NCBI GenBank assembly: GCA_005405945.1
Contig: BJHW01000001.1
Span: forward strand, 4,464,001 to 4,528,000
Direction: 5' to 3'
Length of the DNA: 64,000 nt
DNA from: Streptomyces violaceusniger
GTDB lineage: Bacteria > Actinomycetota > Actinomycetes > Streptomycetales > Streptomycetaceae
Positions 38,382 through 48,064 of the stretch are shown here, piece by piece. The notes beneath the pieces are model-generated. The model saw only the letters and a program-made list of their open reading frames with translations, made no database searches and had not been told where the DNA came from. Every line of letters starts with the position of its first letter. Positions within the stretch are counted from its first letter, which is position 1. The position numbers and the translations under genes were made by a program.

Positions 38382-41195
38382 GTGTTGGTGGAGCGCGATC
38401 AGGAGATAGCCCGGCTCAATCGGCTCCTCTTCGAGGGCGCCCGCGAGGGAAGCCGGCTCGCCGTTATCAGCGGCGCCGTGACATCAGGAAAGACCGCACT
38501 TCTGCACACCGTGACGGATACGGCGGGCGGCCGCGGCGTCCGGGTGCTGCCCGCGGTCGCCTCCGCCTCGGAGCAGAAATTCCCCTACGCCGTGCTCGAG
38601 CAGCTCTACCAGGGCATGCCGGCCCATTTGCAGCGCTCCCGGCCGCGCCCCGGCCTCGAGGCACTCCGCGACCCGAACGGCCCGGACCAGGCCGAGCTCC
38701 CGCTGCTCCAGGACTTCCACCGCACCCTCGACCAACTGACCGGCGACGCCCCCGTGTTGATCGCCATCGACGACGTCCAGTTCGCCGATCTGCCGTCGCT
38801 GCGCTGCCTGGCGTACGGCATCCGCCGCTGCCGCTCGGAGGCGCTGTCCGTCGTGGTGAGCCGCGGGTCGCTGACCGGCCCCGCCGCCACCACCCTGGAC
38901 GAGCTGCTGCACGAGCCGAAGGTGTGCCACGTCCGGCTCGCGCCGCTCACCGTCGCGGGCGTCTCCACGCTGCTGACCGAGGAGTTGGGCACCGAGGAGG
39001 CCGGGCGGCACGCCGCCGCGTACCACGAGATGACCGGCGGCAATCTGCTGCTGCTGCGCGGTCTGCTGGACGACCGGTTCTCCCGCCTCACCCGCGGCCC
39101 CCTCGACCCCGCGCCCGGCACGGACGCCCCGGTGGCCGGGGAGCTGTTCCGGCAGGCGGCGCTGTCCTGCGTCTACCGCGGCGGCCCGGCCCACCGCCGG
39201 GTGGCCCACGGGATCGCGCTGCTGGGTGACGCCACGTCCGTTCCCCTGCTGAGCAGGCTGATCGAGGTCGAGGAGCGGCTGGTCCGGCAGTCCGTCGCGC
39301 TGCTCACCGAGGTCGGGATCCTGCACGGCGGGCGGTTCCGCAGCGACGCGGTGCGCACCGTGCTCCTGGACGACCTGGAGCCGCACGAGCTCGGCCCGCT
39401 GCACCACCGGGCGGCCCGGCTGCTGTACGAGGAGGGCGCCGACCCCATCGATGTGGCCCGCCATCTGCTCAGCCACGAGGCGCCCGGGCCGGTCGAGGAG
39501 TGGATCACGCAGGCGCTGTGCGACGCGGCCGTGCACGCCATCGCCGCGGACCGCAGGGAACTGGCGATGAACTGCCTTCAGATGGCCGACCGTTACACCA
39601 CCGACGAGCGCGAGGCGCTGCGGCTCCAGGCCACGATGGTGCAGGCCATGTGGCCGTTCAACCCGCTGTCCCAGATGCGGCGGCTGCAGTCGCTGGCCGG
39701 TCCGGCGGGCAGCGGGCTGCTGCCCGCGCCGGAGACCATCCCGGTCGTCATCGGGCTGCTGGGTCTTGGCCGGATGGACGAGGCGGCCGCCGCGCTGGAA
39801 CAGGTCAGCCGGGCCGCGGCCGAGCACCCGGGCACCGAGCTGGACACCGGTCTGCGCGCCATCCGGCTCGCGCTGTCCTCCACCTACCCCGACCACCCCG
39901 AACTGCGGCCCTTCCTGGACCAGGAGGACGAGGAGGCCGACGGCCCGTGGGACGCCCCGCTGTCCCCGGACCAGACCCCGGAGTCGCCCCACCTGACCGC
40001 GTTCCGCGCGCTGCGGACCGTGCTGAGCCGCGGGGTCGACGAGCGGGCGGTGCGGGCCGCGGAGCGGGTGCTGGAGACCGTCCGGCTCTCGGACCGCACG
40101 ATGCTGACGGTGCACGCCGCGCTCCAGACGCTGGTGTACGCCGACCGCCACGCCACCGCCACCACCTGGTGCGACCGGCTGATCGAGGAGACCTCGGAGC
40201 GCGGCGCCAAGGCGCTGCTGGCCTACTTCTGCGTGCTGCGGGCCCAGATCGCGCTGCGCGTGGGGCGGTTGCGGGACACGGTCCGGTACGCGGAGCGGGC
40301 GCTGGAGGAGCTTCCGGCGCGCGGCTGGGGCGTCACCGTCGGCATGCCGCTGGGGATGCTGATCAACGCGCACACCGCGATGGGCAACCATGACGCGGCG
40401 GCCGAACTGCTCGCCCGCCCGGTGCCGGACGAGATGTACCGCAACCGCTTCGGGCTGCACTACCTCTACGCACGGGCCCGGCACCAGCTGGCCACCGGCC
40501 GCCAGCACGCGGCCCTCACCGACTTCCGCGCCTGCGGCGAGAAGATGGCCGACTGGGGCCTGGACTCCCCCGCCACCCTGACCTGGCGGCTCGGCGCCGC
40601 CGAGACCTGGCTGACGCTCGGCGGCCAGGAGCGGGCGGCGCGGCTGGCGGAGGAGCAGCTGGAGCTGGCCGGGGAGTCCTCCTCGCGCACCCGGGGCGCC
40701 GCGCTGCGGATCCTGGCCGCCACCCGGCCGCGACACGAGCGCGTGGCGCTGCTCCAGCAGGCGGTGGGGGTACTCCAGGCGAGCGGCGGCTGGTACGAGA
40801 TGGCGCGGGCGCTGGCGGATCTGGCGGAGGCGCACAAGCAGCTCGGCGATCTGGACACCAGCCGGCTGATGACCCGTCGGGCCCTGCGGCTCGCGGACAG
40901 CTGTGGCGCCGATGAGCTGTCCCGTTCGCTTCAGCGCACTCCGGCACGTTCGGCCCTGTCGGAGGCGGCCCGTACCGGAGAGGATACTGCCGCCTTTTCC
41001 GAACTCTCCGACGCAGAAAGTCGAGTGGCAGCACTAGCAGCTTCCGGCTACACCAACCGCGAGATCGCCGCTAAGCTTTTCATCACGATCTCCACGGTGG
41101 AACAACACCTGACCCGTGTCTACCGGAAGATCAACATCAGCCAGCGCCGAGAACTGCCCGCGAGCCTGGATTTCGATGTCGCTTACACCGCCTGA
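38382..41195 (+). CDS. LAL-family LuxR transcriptional regulator
   Basis: 937 residues from GTG 38382 (LVERDQEIARLNRLL follows; GGGGAAGG lies 10 nt upstream). Walker A GAVTSGKTALL at about 32-42, Walker B VLIAIDDVQFAD near 126, then a long TPR-like helical middle. The C-terminal LuxR helix-turn-helix (LSDAESRVAALAASGYTNREIAAKL, given in part: SGYTNREIAAKLF and STVEQHLTRVYRKI) occupies about residues 874-928. Large ATP-binding LuxR proteins are pathway-specific activators of polyketide clusters in Streptomyces. The flavoenzyme gene follows after 40 nt on the same strand, so they may be one transcript. No TTA codon seen. Confidence 0.93.
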   Translation: MLVERDQEIARLNRLLFEGAREGSRLAVISGAVTSGKTALLHTVTDTAGGRGVRVLPAVASASEQKFPYAVLEQLYQGMPAHLQRSRPRPGLEALRDPNGPDQAELPLLQDFHRTLDQLTGDAPVLIAIDDVQFADLPSLRCLAYGIRRCRSEALSVVVSRGSLTGPAATTLDELLHEPKVCHVRLAPLTVAGVSTLLTEELGTEEAGRHAAAYHEMTGGNLLLLRGLLDDRFSRLTRGPLDPAPGTDAPVAGELFRQAALSCVYRGGPAHRRVAHGIALLGDATSVPLLSRLIEVEERLVRQSVALLTEVGILHGGRFRSDAVRTVLLDDLEPHELGPLHHRAARLLYEEGADPIDVARHLLSHEAPGPVEEWITQALCDAAVHAIAADRRELAMNCLQMADRYTTDEREALRLQATMVQAMWPFNPLSQMRRLQSLAGPAGSGLLPAPETIPVVIGLLGLGRMDEAAAALEQVSRAAAEHPGTELDTGLRAIRLALSSTYPDHPELRPFLDQEDEEADGPWDAPLSPDQTPESPHLTAFRALRTVLSRGVDERAVRAAERVLETVRLSDRTMLTVHAALQTLVYADRHATATTWCDRLIEETSERGAKALLAYFCVLRAQIALRVGRLRDTVRYAERALEELPARGWGVTVGMPLGMLINAHTAMGNHDAAAELLARPVPDEMYRNRFGLHYLYARARHQLATGRQHAALTDFRACGEKMADWGLDSPATLTWRLGAAETWLTLGGQERAARLAEEQLELAGESSSRTRGAALRILAATRPRHERVALLQQAVGVLQASGGWYEMARALADLAEAHKQLGDLDTSRLMTRRALRLADSCGADELSRSLQRTPARSALSEAARTGEDTAAFSELSDAESRVAALAASGYTNREIAAKLFITISTVEQHLTRVYRKINISQRRELPASLDFDVAYTA

Positions 41196-41235
41196 TCTCC
41201 CCGCGAAGCCACTCGGCCCCAACGAGGTTGATGCC

Positions 41236-42893
41236 ATGACGTGCGCCACCGCGTCCGCCACGACGATGCTCGTGCCGGATTTCCCCTTTTCCTATGACAG
41301 ATGGCTGTCCCATCCAGCGGGTCTGGGCGCCCTGCCTGCCGCTTTGCACGGCACCGAAGTCGCCGTCATCGGCGGCGGGATGTCCGGACTGACCGCGGCC
41401 TACGAGCTGCTACGACTAGGGCTTTCCCCAGTTCTTTATGAAGCGGAGCAACTGGGGGCCGGATGCGCTCCACGCCGTTCCCCGGTAATCCGGAATACAA
41501 GGCGGAGATGGGCGCCATGCGCTTTCCCGTCGCCGCGCGATCGCTGTTCCATTACATCGATCTGCTGGGCCTGTCCACTCGTCCTTTCCCTAATCCTTTG
41601 GCACCCGCCACCGCGAGCACGCTGATCGACCTGAACGGCGGCCAGGACCGGGCGCGCACCGCCGACGAGCTCCCGGAGGTCTACCAGGAGGTCGCCGACG
41701 CCTGGGACAAGGCGCTCCAGGAGCGGGCCGACCTGGCCACGCTGCGGGACGCCATCCAGCGGCGGGACGTCAGCACGCTGAAGACCGTATGGAACTCGCT
41801 GGTCAAGGAGTTCGACGACCAGTCCTTCTACGGCTTCCTCGCCACCTCCCCCACCTTCCAGTCGTTCCGCCACCGGGAGATCTTCGGCCAGGTGGGCTTC
41901 GGCACCGGCGGCTGGGACACCGACTTCCCCAACTCGGTGCTGGAGATCCTGCGCGTCGTGGTCACCGAGGCCGACGACAACCAGGTGGGCATAGTCGGCG
42001 GCTCCTCCCAGGTGCCGAACGGGCTGTGGGAGCACCGGCCCGAGAGCCTCGCGCACTGGCCGCGGGGCACCTCGCTGGCCTCGCTGCACGGCGGCCGGCC
42101 GCGCCCCGCGGTCACCCGGCTGCGGCGGACCGCCGACGGCATCCGGGTGACGGACGAGAGCGGCGAGGAGCGCGAGTTCCCCGCGGTGATCTACAGCCCG
42201 CATGTGTGGACGCTGCTGAACCGGGTCGACTGCGATCCCACGCTGCTGTCCACTCCGCTGTGGACGGCGGTGGAGCGCACCCACTACATGGGCGCGTCCA
42301 AGCTGTTCGTCCTGGTCGACCGGCCGTTCTGGCGGGACGCCGACCCGGCGACCGGCCAGGACGCGATGAGCATGACGCTCACCGACCGGATGCCGCGCGG
42401 GGTCTATCTGTTCGACGACGGGCCCGACCGGCCCGGGGTGATGTGCCTGTCGTACACCTGGAACGACGACTCGCTGAAGGTCGCCACGCTCTCGGCCGAG
42501 GAGCGGCTGGAGACGCTGCTGACCAAGCTGGCCGCGATCTATCCGGATGTGGACATCCGGTCGCACATCATCGCGGGGCCGCTGACCGTCACCTGGGAGA
42601 CCGAGCCCCGCTTCATGGGGGCCTTCAAGAACAACCTGCCCGGCCACTACCGCTATCAGCGGCGGCTGTTCACCCAGTTCATGCAGGACGGGATGGACCC
42701 GCGGCAGCAGGGCTTCTTCCTGTGCGGGGACGATGTCTCCTGGACCGCCGGCTTCGCCGAGGGAGCGGTGACCACGGCGCTGAACGCGGTGTGGGGCGTG
42801 CTCCACCACCTCGGCGGCACCACCCATCCGGACAACCCCGGCCCCGGTGATCTCTTCGACGACTTCGCGCCGCTGGAGCTTCCGTACGACTGA
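41236..42893 (+). CDS. Flavin amine oxidase, arginine 2-monooxygenase-like (frameshifted)
   Basis: 552 residues after restoring one G in 41454-41458. FAD-binding motif VAVIGGGMSGLTAAYELLR (about 44-62), then GRMRSTPFPG and EMGAMRFP, the usual substrate-side Arg and Met-Arg-Phe blocks of tryptophan/arginine 2-monooxygenases. The C-terminal FAD contact is GFFLCGDDVSWTAGFAEGAVTTALNAV (split: GFFLCGDDVSWTAG, FAEGAVTTALNAV). Such enzymes turn L-arginine into 4-guanidinobutyramide, the starter precursor in azalomycin-type polyketides. ATG 41236 was chosen; ATG 41176, overlapping the LAL stop, is possible. Context with CoA ligase and acyltransferase supports this role. Confidence 0.85.
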
Positions 42894-42910
42894 CGGCCAC
42901 GGCCGCACGC

Positions 42911-42947
42911 ACAGGGGGAGCCGCCGCGCGCCGTCGGCTCCCCCTGT
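42911..42947. terminator. Bidirectional hairpin
   Basis: ACAGGGGGAGCCG (42911-42923) pairs with CGGCTCCCCCTGT (42935-42947) around an 11-nt loop. It lies exactly between the convergent flavoenzyme and CoA-ligase genes and would end both transcripts. Confidence 0.8.
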
Positions 42948-42952
42948 CATGT

Positions 42953-44362
42953 TCAGCCCCGCGCGATCTGCTCGAGCCGGCGCTTGTCCGGCTTGCCGTT
43001 GCGGTTGAGCGGGAAGTTCTCCAGCACCTCGACCCGGTTGGGCTGTTCGTAGACCGGGAGCACCTGGCAGAGCCGCTCCCGCCAGTGCTTGGCGTCCCGC
43101 AGCTCCTCGTCCTCCACGAAGAAGACCAGCTGCTCGTCACCGGCGCGGCGCTCGTCGGGCAGCGGCACGATCCGGGTGGAGATCTCGGCGAGGGCCGCCT
43201 TCCGCTCGATCAGCTCGGGGTAGAGCGTGTAGCCGGAGCGGTGCACCGCGAACTTCCGCCCCAGGACGAAGAGGTTGTCGTCTCCGTCGAGGTAGCCGAG
43301 GTCGCCGGTGGACTGCCAGCCGGTGGGCACGGCGTCGATGGTGCCGTCCGCGGCGAGGTGGCCCTCGAGCGCGTCCGGGGTGTCGACCTCGATCTCGCCG
43401 GCCTGGCCGGGGGCGGCCGGGTGGCCGTCCTCGTCGATGACGCGCAGCTTGATGCCGTCCATGGCCCGGCCGCAGGAGACCGGGTTCTCCAGGGTGGCGA
43501 AGGCGATGTTGCCCAGCTCGGTGCTGCCGTAGCTGTCCAGCAGCGGCAGCCCGAATTCGGCCACATAGCGCTCGGAGAGCGCGCCGTCCAGCGGCGCGGC
43601 GCCCGAGCAGAACATCCGGACGCCCTCCAACTGGGCCCGCAGCGACGGCTTCCGGCCGACCAGGTTGAGCATGGTGCGGTAGCTGGACGGGGTGGCGTCG
43701 ATCACCGTGGCGCCGGTCCGTCCGGCCATCTGGACGGCCCGGTCCAGGCGCTTGTACGGGGCGATCACCAGTGAGCAGCGGGTGAGCCAGGCGATGAGCA
43801 CCATGGACAGCCCGTACTGGTGGGCGAAGGGCAGCAGCGGCAGCAGTACGTCGTCCGGCCGGTGCCCGACCTGGGCGGCGTTGCGCTCCAGGTTGGTGAG
43901 GAACTTTCGGCCGGACTTCACCGCACCCTTGGGCTCGCCGGTGGAGCCGGAGGTCCACATGATCAGGCCGTCACGCCGGTCGGCCCAGGCGTCGAAGGAC
44001 AGCTCCCGGGTGGTGAGCGGGCGCCCGGCGGCCGGGGCGATCAGCTCGTAGAGGTTCACCGTACGGATGTCGTCGTGGATCGGGGCGTCGTCGTCCACGA
44101 GGGCGATCGCGGCGCCGGTGCGCCGCGCTATCCGCCGGGTCTCGTCCGGGTGCTCCTGCTGGTCGATCAGGACGATGGAGGCTCCCACGTGCATGAGCGC
44201 GAACAGCACGCTCACGTAGGCGGCGGAGTTGCCCGCCTTGAAGATGACGCGGTCGCCGTGGGTCACCCCGTGCTCGCGGATCACATCGGCGACGCGCAGC
44301 GCGTCCAGCTCGAAGTCGGCCAGGGTCTGCACCGAGTCGAGCGCGTAGATCTTCGCGGTCAT
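42953..44362 (-). CDS. Acyl-CoA ligase (ANL superfamily), candidate 4-guanidinobutyrate:CoA ligase
   Basis: 469 residues. Adenylation motifs: IMWTSGSTGEPKGAVKS (P-loop, about 134-150), LLDSYGSTELG (A5), STGDLGYLDGDD (A7) and a C-terminal NRNGKPDKRRLEQ with the A10 Lys. The protein is shorter than most CoA ligases but complete. In guanidino-starter pathways a ligase of this family activates 4-guanidinobutyrate, formed after arginine oxidation and amide hydrolysis, as its CoA ester. The neighbours (arginine monooxygenase-like gene, discrete acyltransferase) fit. A free-standing amino-acid adenylating enzyme is the alternative. Confidence 0.85.
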   Translation of the reverse strand: MTAKIYALDSVQTLADFELDALRVADVIREHGVTHGDRVIFKAGNSAAYVSVLFALMHVGASIVLIDQQEHPDETRRIARRTGAAIALVDDDAPIHDDIRTVNLYELIAPAAGRPLTTRELSFDAWADRRDGLIMWTSGSTGEPKGAVKSGRKFLTNLERNAAQVGHRPDDVLLPLLPFAHQYGLSMVLIAWLTRCSLVIAPYKRLDRAVQMAGRTGATVIDATPSSYRTMLNLVGRKPSLRAQLEGVRMFCSGAAPLDGALSERYVAEFGLPLLDSYGSTELGNIAFATLENPVSCGRAMDGIKLRVIDEDGHPAAPGQAGEIEVDTPDALEGHLAADGTIDAVPTGWQSTGDLGYLDGDDNLFVLGRKFAVHRSGYTLYPELIERKAALAEISTRIVPLPDERRAGDEQLVFFVEDEELRDAKHWRERLCQVLPVYEQPNRVEVLENFPLNRNGKPDKRRLEQIARG

Positions 44363-44418
44363 CGAACGTACTCTTTTCCTTTTCGCTCAGGAGTACGGGC
44401 AGCCCTGGGCGGGTCCCC

Positions 44419-45075
44419 CTAGGCTCCCTGGTCTTCGGCGCCGGCTTCCCACTCGGCGTCGACGGGGACGTGGGAGAGCAACTGGTCGTGCACCAGGTTG
44501 ACGACCTCTCTCCGGCTCGAGTCGAGGTAGTAGCGGGAACCGGGAAACACCTCGAGGTCGAATCGTCCGCTCGTCCGCCGCCGCCAGGCCCGTACGCCAC
44601 GCAGCGGGGTCTTGGGGTCGCCCTCACCGGCGAGGGCGACGATCCGGCAGCCGAGCGCCGGGGGCCCCAGGGTCATGCCCCAGTGCGCGGTGCGGCCGGA
44701 GACGAACAGGGTCAGCAGCGGCGTCCCGGTCTCCCGCTCCAGGCGCTCGGCGACGCGGTAGGCGAGGTCGGCGCCGGCCCGGTGGCCGAAGAAGGCCAGC
44801 GGGCGGTCCATCCACTCCCCCAGCGCACCGAAGATACGGTCCGCGAGATCGGCGGAATCGGTCAGCCGCTCGTCGTCGTCGAGCCCGACGTACAGGGGGT
44901 ACTGGATCGCCAGAACCTCCACCGTGGGCAGCAGAAGCTCGGACAGTGAGAGGTAGTACGCGGTGGAGTGGGCGGATTCCGGGAAACAGATCAGCCGGAA
45001 ACTGCTCGGAGTTTCCGTTTGCAATATCCGAATAAGGCCCACATCATCGGGCTTGATCTGGCTCAAGGAGTACAT
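44419..45075 (-). CDS. Type II thioesterase-like protein lacking the catalytic Ser and His
   Basis: 218 residues with the fold pattern of editing thioesterases: FRLICFPESAHSTAYYLSL, VEVLAIQYPLYVGLDDDE, MDRPLAFFGHRAGADLAYRVAERLE. The nucleophile elbow, normally GHSxG, reads GHRAG (codon CGG). The C-terminal block, normally PGDHFYL, reads PGSRYYL, so the catalytic His is also Arg. The Asp (GDP) remains. It is therefore unlikely to hydrolyse thioesters by the usual mechanism and may bind an acyl carrier or be structural. It lies 56 nt upstream of the CoA ligase on the same strand. The changes are not at a frameshift. Confidence 0.85.
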   Translation of the reverse strand: MYSLSQIKPDDVGLIRILQTETPSSFRLICFPESAHSTAYYLSLSELLLPTVEVLAIQYPLYVGLDDDERLTDSADLADRIFGALGEWMDRPLAFFGHRAGADLAYRVAERLERETGTPLLTLFVSGRTAHWGMTLGPPALGCRIVALAGEGDPKTPLRGVRAWRRRTSGRFDLEVFPGSRYYLDSSRREVVNLVHDQLLSHVPVDAEWEAGAEDQGA

Positions 45076-45399
45076 CCCCGCGATTGCACTGAGGGGCCGG
45101 GCACGAGTGCACGGTGGGGCGCGTCGACCACGCTCGTCCGAGATGCTGACTCCGTGAGGCTATGAGCCCTTCTCCCGGGCCACAACCCCTAGTAACCGCT
45201 ATTCGAGGTACGCGCTATATGCGGGTACCGCGCCCGTCCCGACGTGGCGCGGGACACAGGGCGGCGCCCCTAAGGCCCCCTCACCCGTGCCACCACCCCC
45301 TAATCTGGCGGCAGTTAGGGGCCAGGAGTCAAGCTGTCGTGTTAAACATGTGGAAAGTAATGGTCTCCTCAAGCCAATTAAATCGGTGCGACGACAGCG
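45076..45399. other. Divergent control region between thioesterase-like and ABC genes
   Basis: 324 bp with no gene I can support. It should contain back-to-back promoters for the CoA-ligase unit (minus) and the exporter/acyltransferase unit (plus). The part near 45340-45390 is AT-richer, as expected for a promoter. Confidence 0.5.
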
Positions 45400-46428
45400 A
45401 TGAACACAACACGTCCTATTGATTTCGCCGTCGTTGTCGACGGCTTGATCAAGAAGTACCCCGGCCGGCCCGTTCCGGCTGTCGACAATCTCAGCTTCAC
45501 CGTCAGGCACGGTGAGGTCTTCGGCTTCCTCGGGCCCAACGGAGCGGGTAAGACCACCACCATCGGCATTCTGACCACCCGTGTCGCTCCCAGCGGCGGA
45601 CGTGCCTTCGTACAGGGCGTCGACGTGGTGGCCAGGCCGGCGGTGGCCCGGCAGTCCTTCGCCGTCGTGCCGCAGCGCAACAACCTGGACCGGTCCCTGA
45701 CGATCCGCCAGAACCTGACCTTCCACGCCGGCTACCACGGACTCTCGCGCTCGGAGCGCAACCGCCTCGCGGACGAGAGCCTGGACTGGGTCGGCCTCTC
45801 CGACCACGCCAAGGCCCGGGCGGATCAGGTCTCCGGTGGTCAGGCCCAGCGCGTGATGATCGCGCGGGCCCTGATGCACCGCCCCCGGGTGCTGTTCCTG
45901 GACGAGCCGGCCACCGGCCTCGACCCGCAGTCGCAGATCTTCGTCCGCGACCGGGTCGCCGAACTGAAGACCCGTGGCGTCACGGTGGTGATCACCACCC
46001 ACGACATGGAGGAAGCGTCCAAGCTCTGTGACCGGATCGGCATCGTCGACCACGGCAAGCTGCTCGCTCTGGACACCCCCGAGGCGCTGACCAGCCGGAT
46101 GAGCAACACCGCGCTGACCGTCACGGTGCGCCCGCCGTACTCCGGCATGAACGGCGTGGTGCACATGGTGCAGGGCCTCGGGGTCGCCGAGCGGGTCGAG
46201 GTGCTCCAGGCCGAGGACGACATGGCCGCCCTCATGCAGGGCGGAGCCCCGGCGGTCAACGACGGCACCTTCCGGATGAAGGTCTACAGCAACGCGCCGT
46301 CCTCCGTCCTCCTGCCCACGGTCATCAAGGCCCTCACCGACACCGAGTGCGAAATCAAGGACCTGAATGTGAGCAAGGCGAGCCTCGAAGACGTCTTTGT
46401 CGACCTGACGGGGAAGGAGATGCGGTGA
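45400..46428 (+). CDS. ABC transporter ATP-binding protein, DrrA type
   Basis: 342 residues. Walker A GFLGPNGAGKTTTIGIL, signature VSGGQAQRVMIARAL, Walker B RVLFLDEPATGLDPQ, switch His in TTHDMEEA. The C-terminal extension (about 100 residues, LNVSKASLEDVFVDLTGKEMR at the end) is typical of DrrA-like drug-export ATPases. The stop overlaps the GTG of the permease gene, so this is a two-gene exporter. Near the polyketide genes it probably exports the product and gives self-resistance. Confidence 0.93.
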   Translation: MNTTRPIDFAVVVDGLIKKYPGRPVPAVDNLSFTVRHGEVFGFLGPNGAGKTTTIGILTTRVAPSGGRAFVQGVDVVARPAVARQSFAVVPQRNNLDRSLTIRQNLTFHAGYHGLSRSERNRLADESLDWVGLSDHAKARADQVSGGQAQRVMIARALMHRPRVLFLDEPATGLDPQSQIFVRDRVAELKTRGVTVVITTHDMEEASKLCDRIGIVDHGKLLALDTPEALTSRMSNTALTVTVRPPYSGMNGVVHMVQGLGVAERVEVLQAEDDMAALMQGGAPAVNDGTFRMKVYSNAPSSVLLPTVIKALTDTECEIKDLNVSKASLEDVFVDLTGKEMR

Positions 46429-48030
46429 GCTCCTCCTCACGACCCACGTCATCGACGGACGGGGCCCCCGGCGGCAAGGCCGCGGAGGGGAACCCCGCGA
46501 CCGGCGCGGCGACGCCCCCGCACCAGGGCGGCGACCACGGTTCCGGCGCCGGCCGGGGCGGTGAGCGCGCCTCCACGACAGGCAGGCCCGCCGACCCCAG
46601 GAACCCCGGCGCCAGGACCCCGGCGCCAGGCCGGACGGGACCGGGCCTGCCGACCCCAGGAACGCCGATCCCCGGAACGCCGATCCGCGGAATGCCGATC
46701 CGCGGAATGCCGATCCGCGGAATGCCGATTCGCGGAGCCTCGACGCCAAGTCCGCCGAGGACGACGGCTTCGAGGACACCCGGACCGTGCTCGTACGGTC
46801 CAAGCCGTCCGCCCCGCGTCCCGGTCCCGAGGCCCGCGTCCGGGCGCCGAGGTCCAGAAGGCCACCCCGAACGCGCCGGTCAAGCACGAGAGCCGGCCGC
46901 ACGACCCCCGGCACCACGAGAGCCGACCGCATGAGCACCGGCCGCACGAGAGCCGACCGCATGAGCACCGGCCGCACGAGAGCCGGCCGCATGAGCACCG
47001 GCACCACGAGGCCAGGGGCATGGGTGCCCCGCACGGCAGCGGGGACATCGGGGACACCCTGACGCTGGTCATCAAGCCGATCCCGGCCCCGTCGGCCTCC
47101 CAGGCCGCGCAGGACGCCAAGGCCGCGCTGAACGCCATCATCGCGGCGGCCGACGCCCGTTCGCCCCTCGTGGAGCCCGAGCCGGAGCCCGAACTCGAGC
47201 TCGACCTGCCCGACGCCAAGCGCCGCGGCGGGCGTCACCGGCGCCGCGCCAACCGGTGGCGGACGTTCTTCTTCATCCTGTGGCGCGACATCTTCGTCAC
47301 CGGCCGCGAGATGGGCCCCTTCCTGGGCCAGGTCATCGTGGAACCGTTCTTCATGCTGTTCGTCTTCGGCAAGGTGCTCGGCGAGATCGGCTTCACCCAG
47401 CCCGGCTTCCAGCAGGTGCTGCTGCCCGGTGTGGTGGCGCTCAACAGCTTCCTGGTCGCCCTGCAGAACACCGCGCTGCCCCTGGCCATCGACTTCTCCT
47501 GGACCAAGGAGATCGAGGACCGATTGCTCTCGCCCATCCCGGTCGGCCTGGTGGCGGTGGAGAAGGCGGTCTTCGGCGCGATGCGCGGTCTGATCGGCTC
47601 GCTGGTCATGATCCCGATCGGCCTGGCGCTGCTGGACGACGTCTCCTGGCCGCTGGACAAGATGCCGGTGACGCTGGGCATCCTCAGCCTCGGCGGACTC
47701 GTCGGCGGCTGCGTCGGCCTCACCCTGGGCACCCTGGCGCCCGCGCGTCACATCTCCATCGTCTTCGCCATGACGCTGACCCCGATCATGTTCACCGGGG
47801 CCACGCAGTTCCCGTGGCGGAGCCTGGAGACCGTCCGCTGGTTCCAGGTGCTGTGCACCTTCAACCCGCTGACCTACGTCACCGAGGCGATGCGCGGACT
47901 GCTGCTGACCCCCGGACCGAAGACGCCGGAGTCGATCCCGCTGTGGATCTGCTTCTCGGCCATCGGCGCGGCCATCCTGGTCTTCGGGACGATCGGCATC
48001 CGGGGCTTCAACCGCCGGGCGCAGGACTGA
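46425..48030 (+). CDS. ABC-2 type permease with long repeat-rich N-terminal extension (two frameshifts)
   Basis: 535 residues after restoring one base in 46590-46645 and one near 46847. The C-terminal 250 residues are a normal DrrB-like permease with six helices (TFFFILWRDIFVTGRE, PFLGQVIVEPFFMLFVFGKVL, IGLALLDDVSW, TPIMFTGATQFPW, NPLTYVTEAMRG). The first 265 residues are unusual: a Gly/Ser/Pro tail, six D-P-R-N-A units, an acidic stretch, then four units of HESRPHEHRP, a His/Arg-rich segment, and an Ala/Glu helix before the membrane. The extension should be cytoplasmic and disordered; possible metal binding is untested. Confidence 0.85.
46649..46738. repeat. Coding tandem repeat, six 15-bp units
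   Basis: Six 15-bp units (46649-46663 through 46724-46738), the commonest being GCCGATCCGCGGAAT, encode repeated Ala-Asp-Pro-Arg-Asn in the N-terminal extension of the ABC permease. Central units are identical, outer ones diverged, suggesting recent expansion. Confidence 0.85.
46891..47010. repeat. Coding tandem repeat, four 30-bp units
   Basis: Units at 46891-46920, 46921-46950, 46951-46980 and 46981-47010. The two central copies are identical. Each encodes His-Glu-Ser-Arg-Pro-His-Glu-His-Arg-Pro with small changes in the outer copies, in the permease N-terminal extension. Confidence 0.88.
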
Positions 48031-48064
48031 GCCACGGCAGGACGTGAGAGTAAGGCACCACACC

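Noticed and set aside
38206..38409. 67-codon frame upstream of the LAL regulator
   Set aside because: It overlaps the regulator start in another frame, has no clear ribosome site and ends in unconvincing sequence.
46649..47010. Tandem repeats as a CRISPR-like or intergenic satellite
   Set aside because: Unit lengths (15 and 30 bp) are multiples of three and stay in the permease frame after repair, so they are coding repeats.
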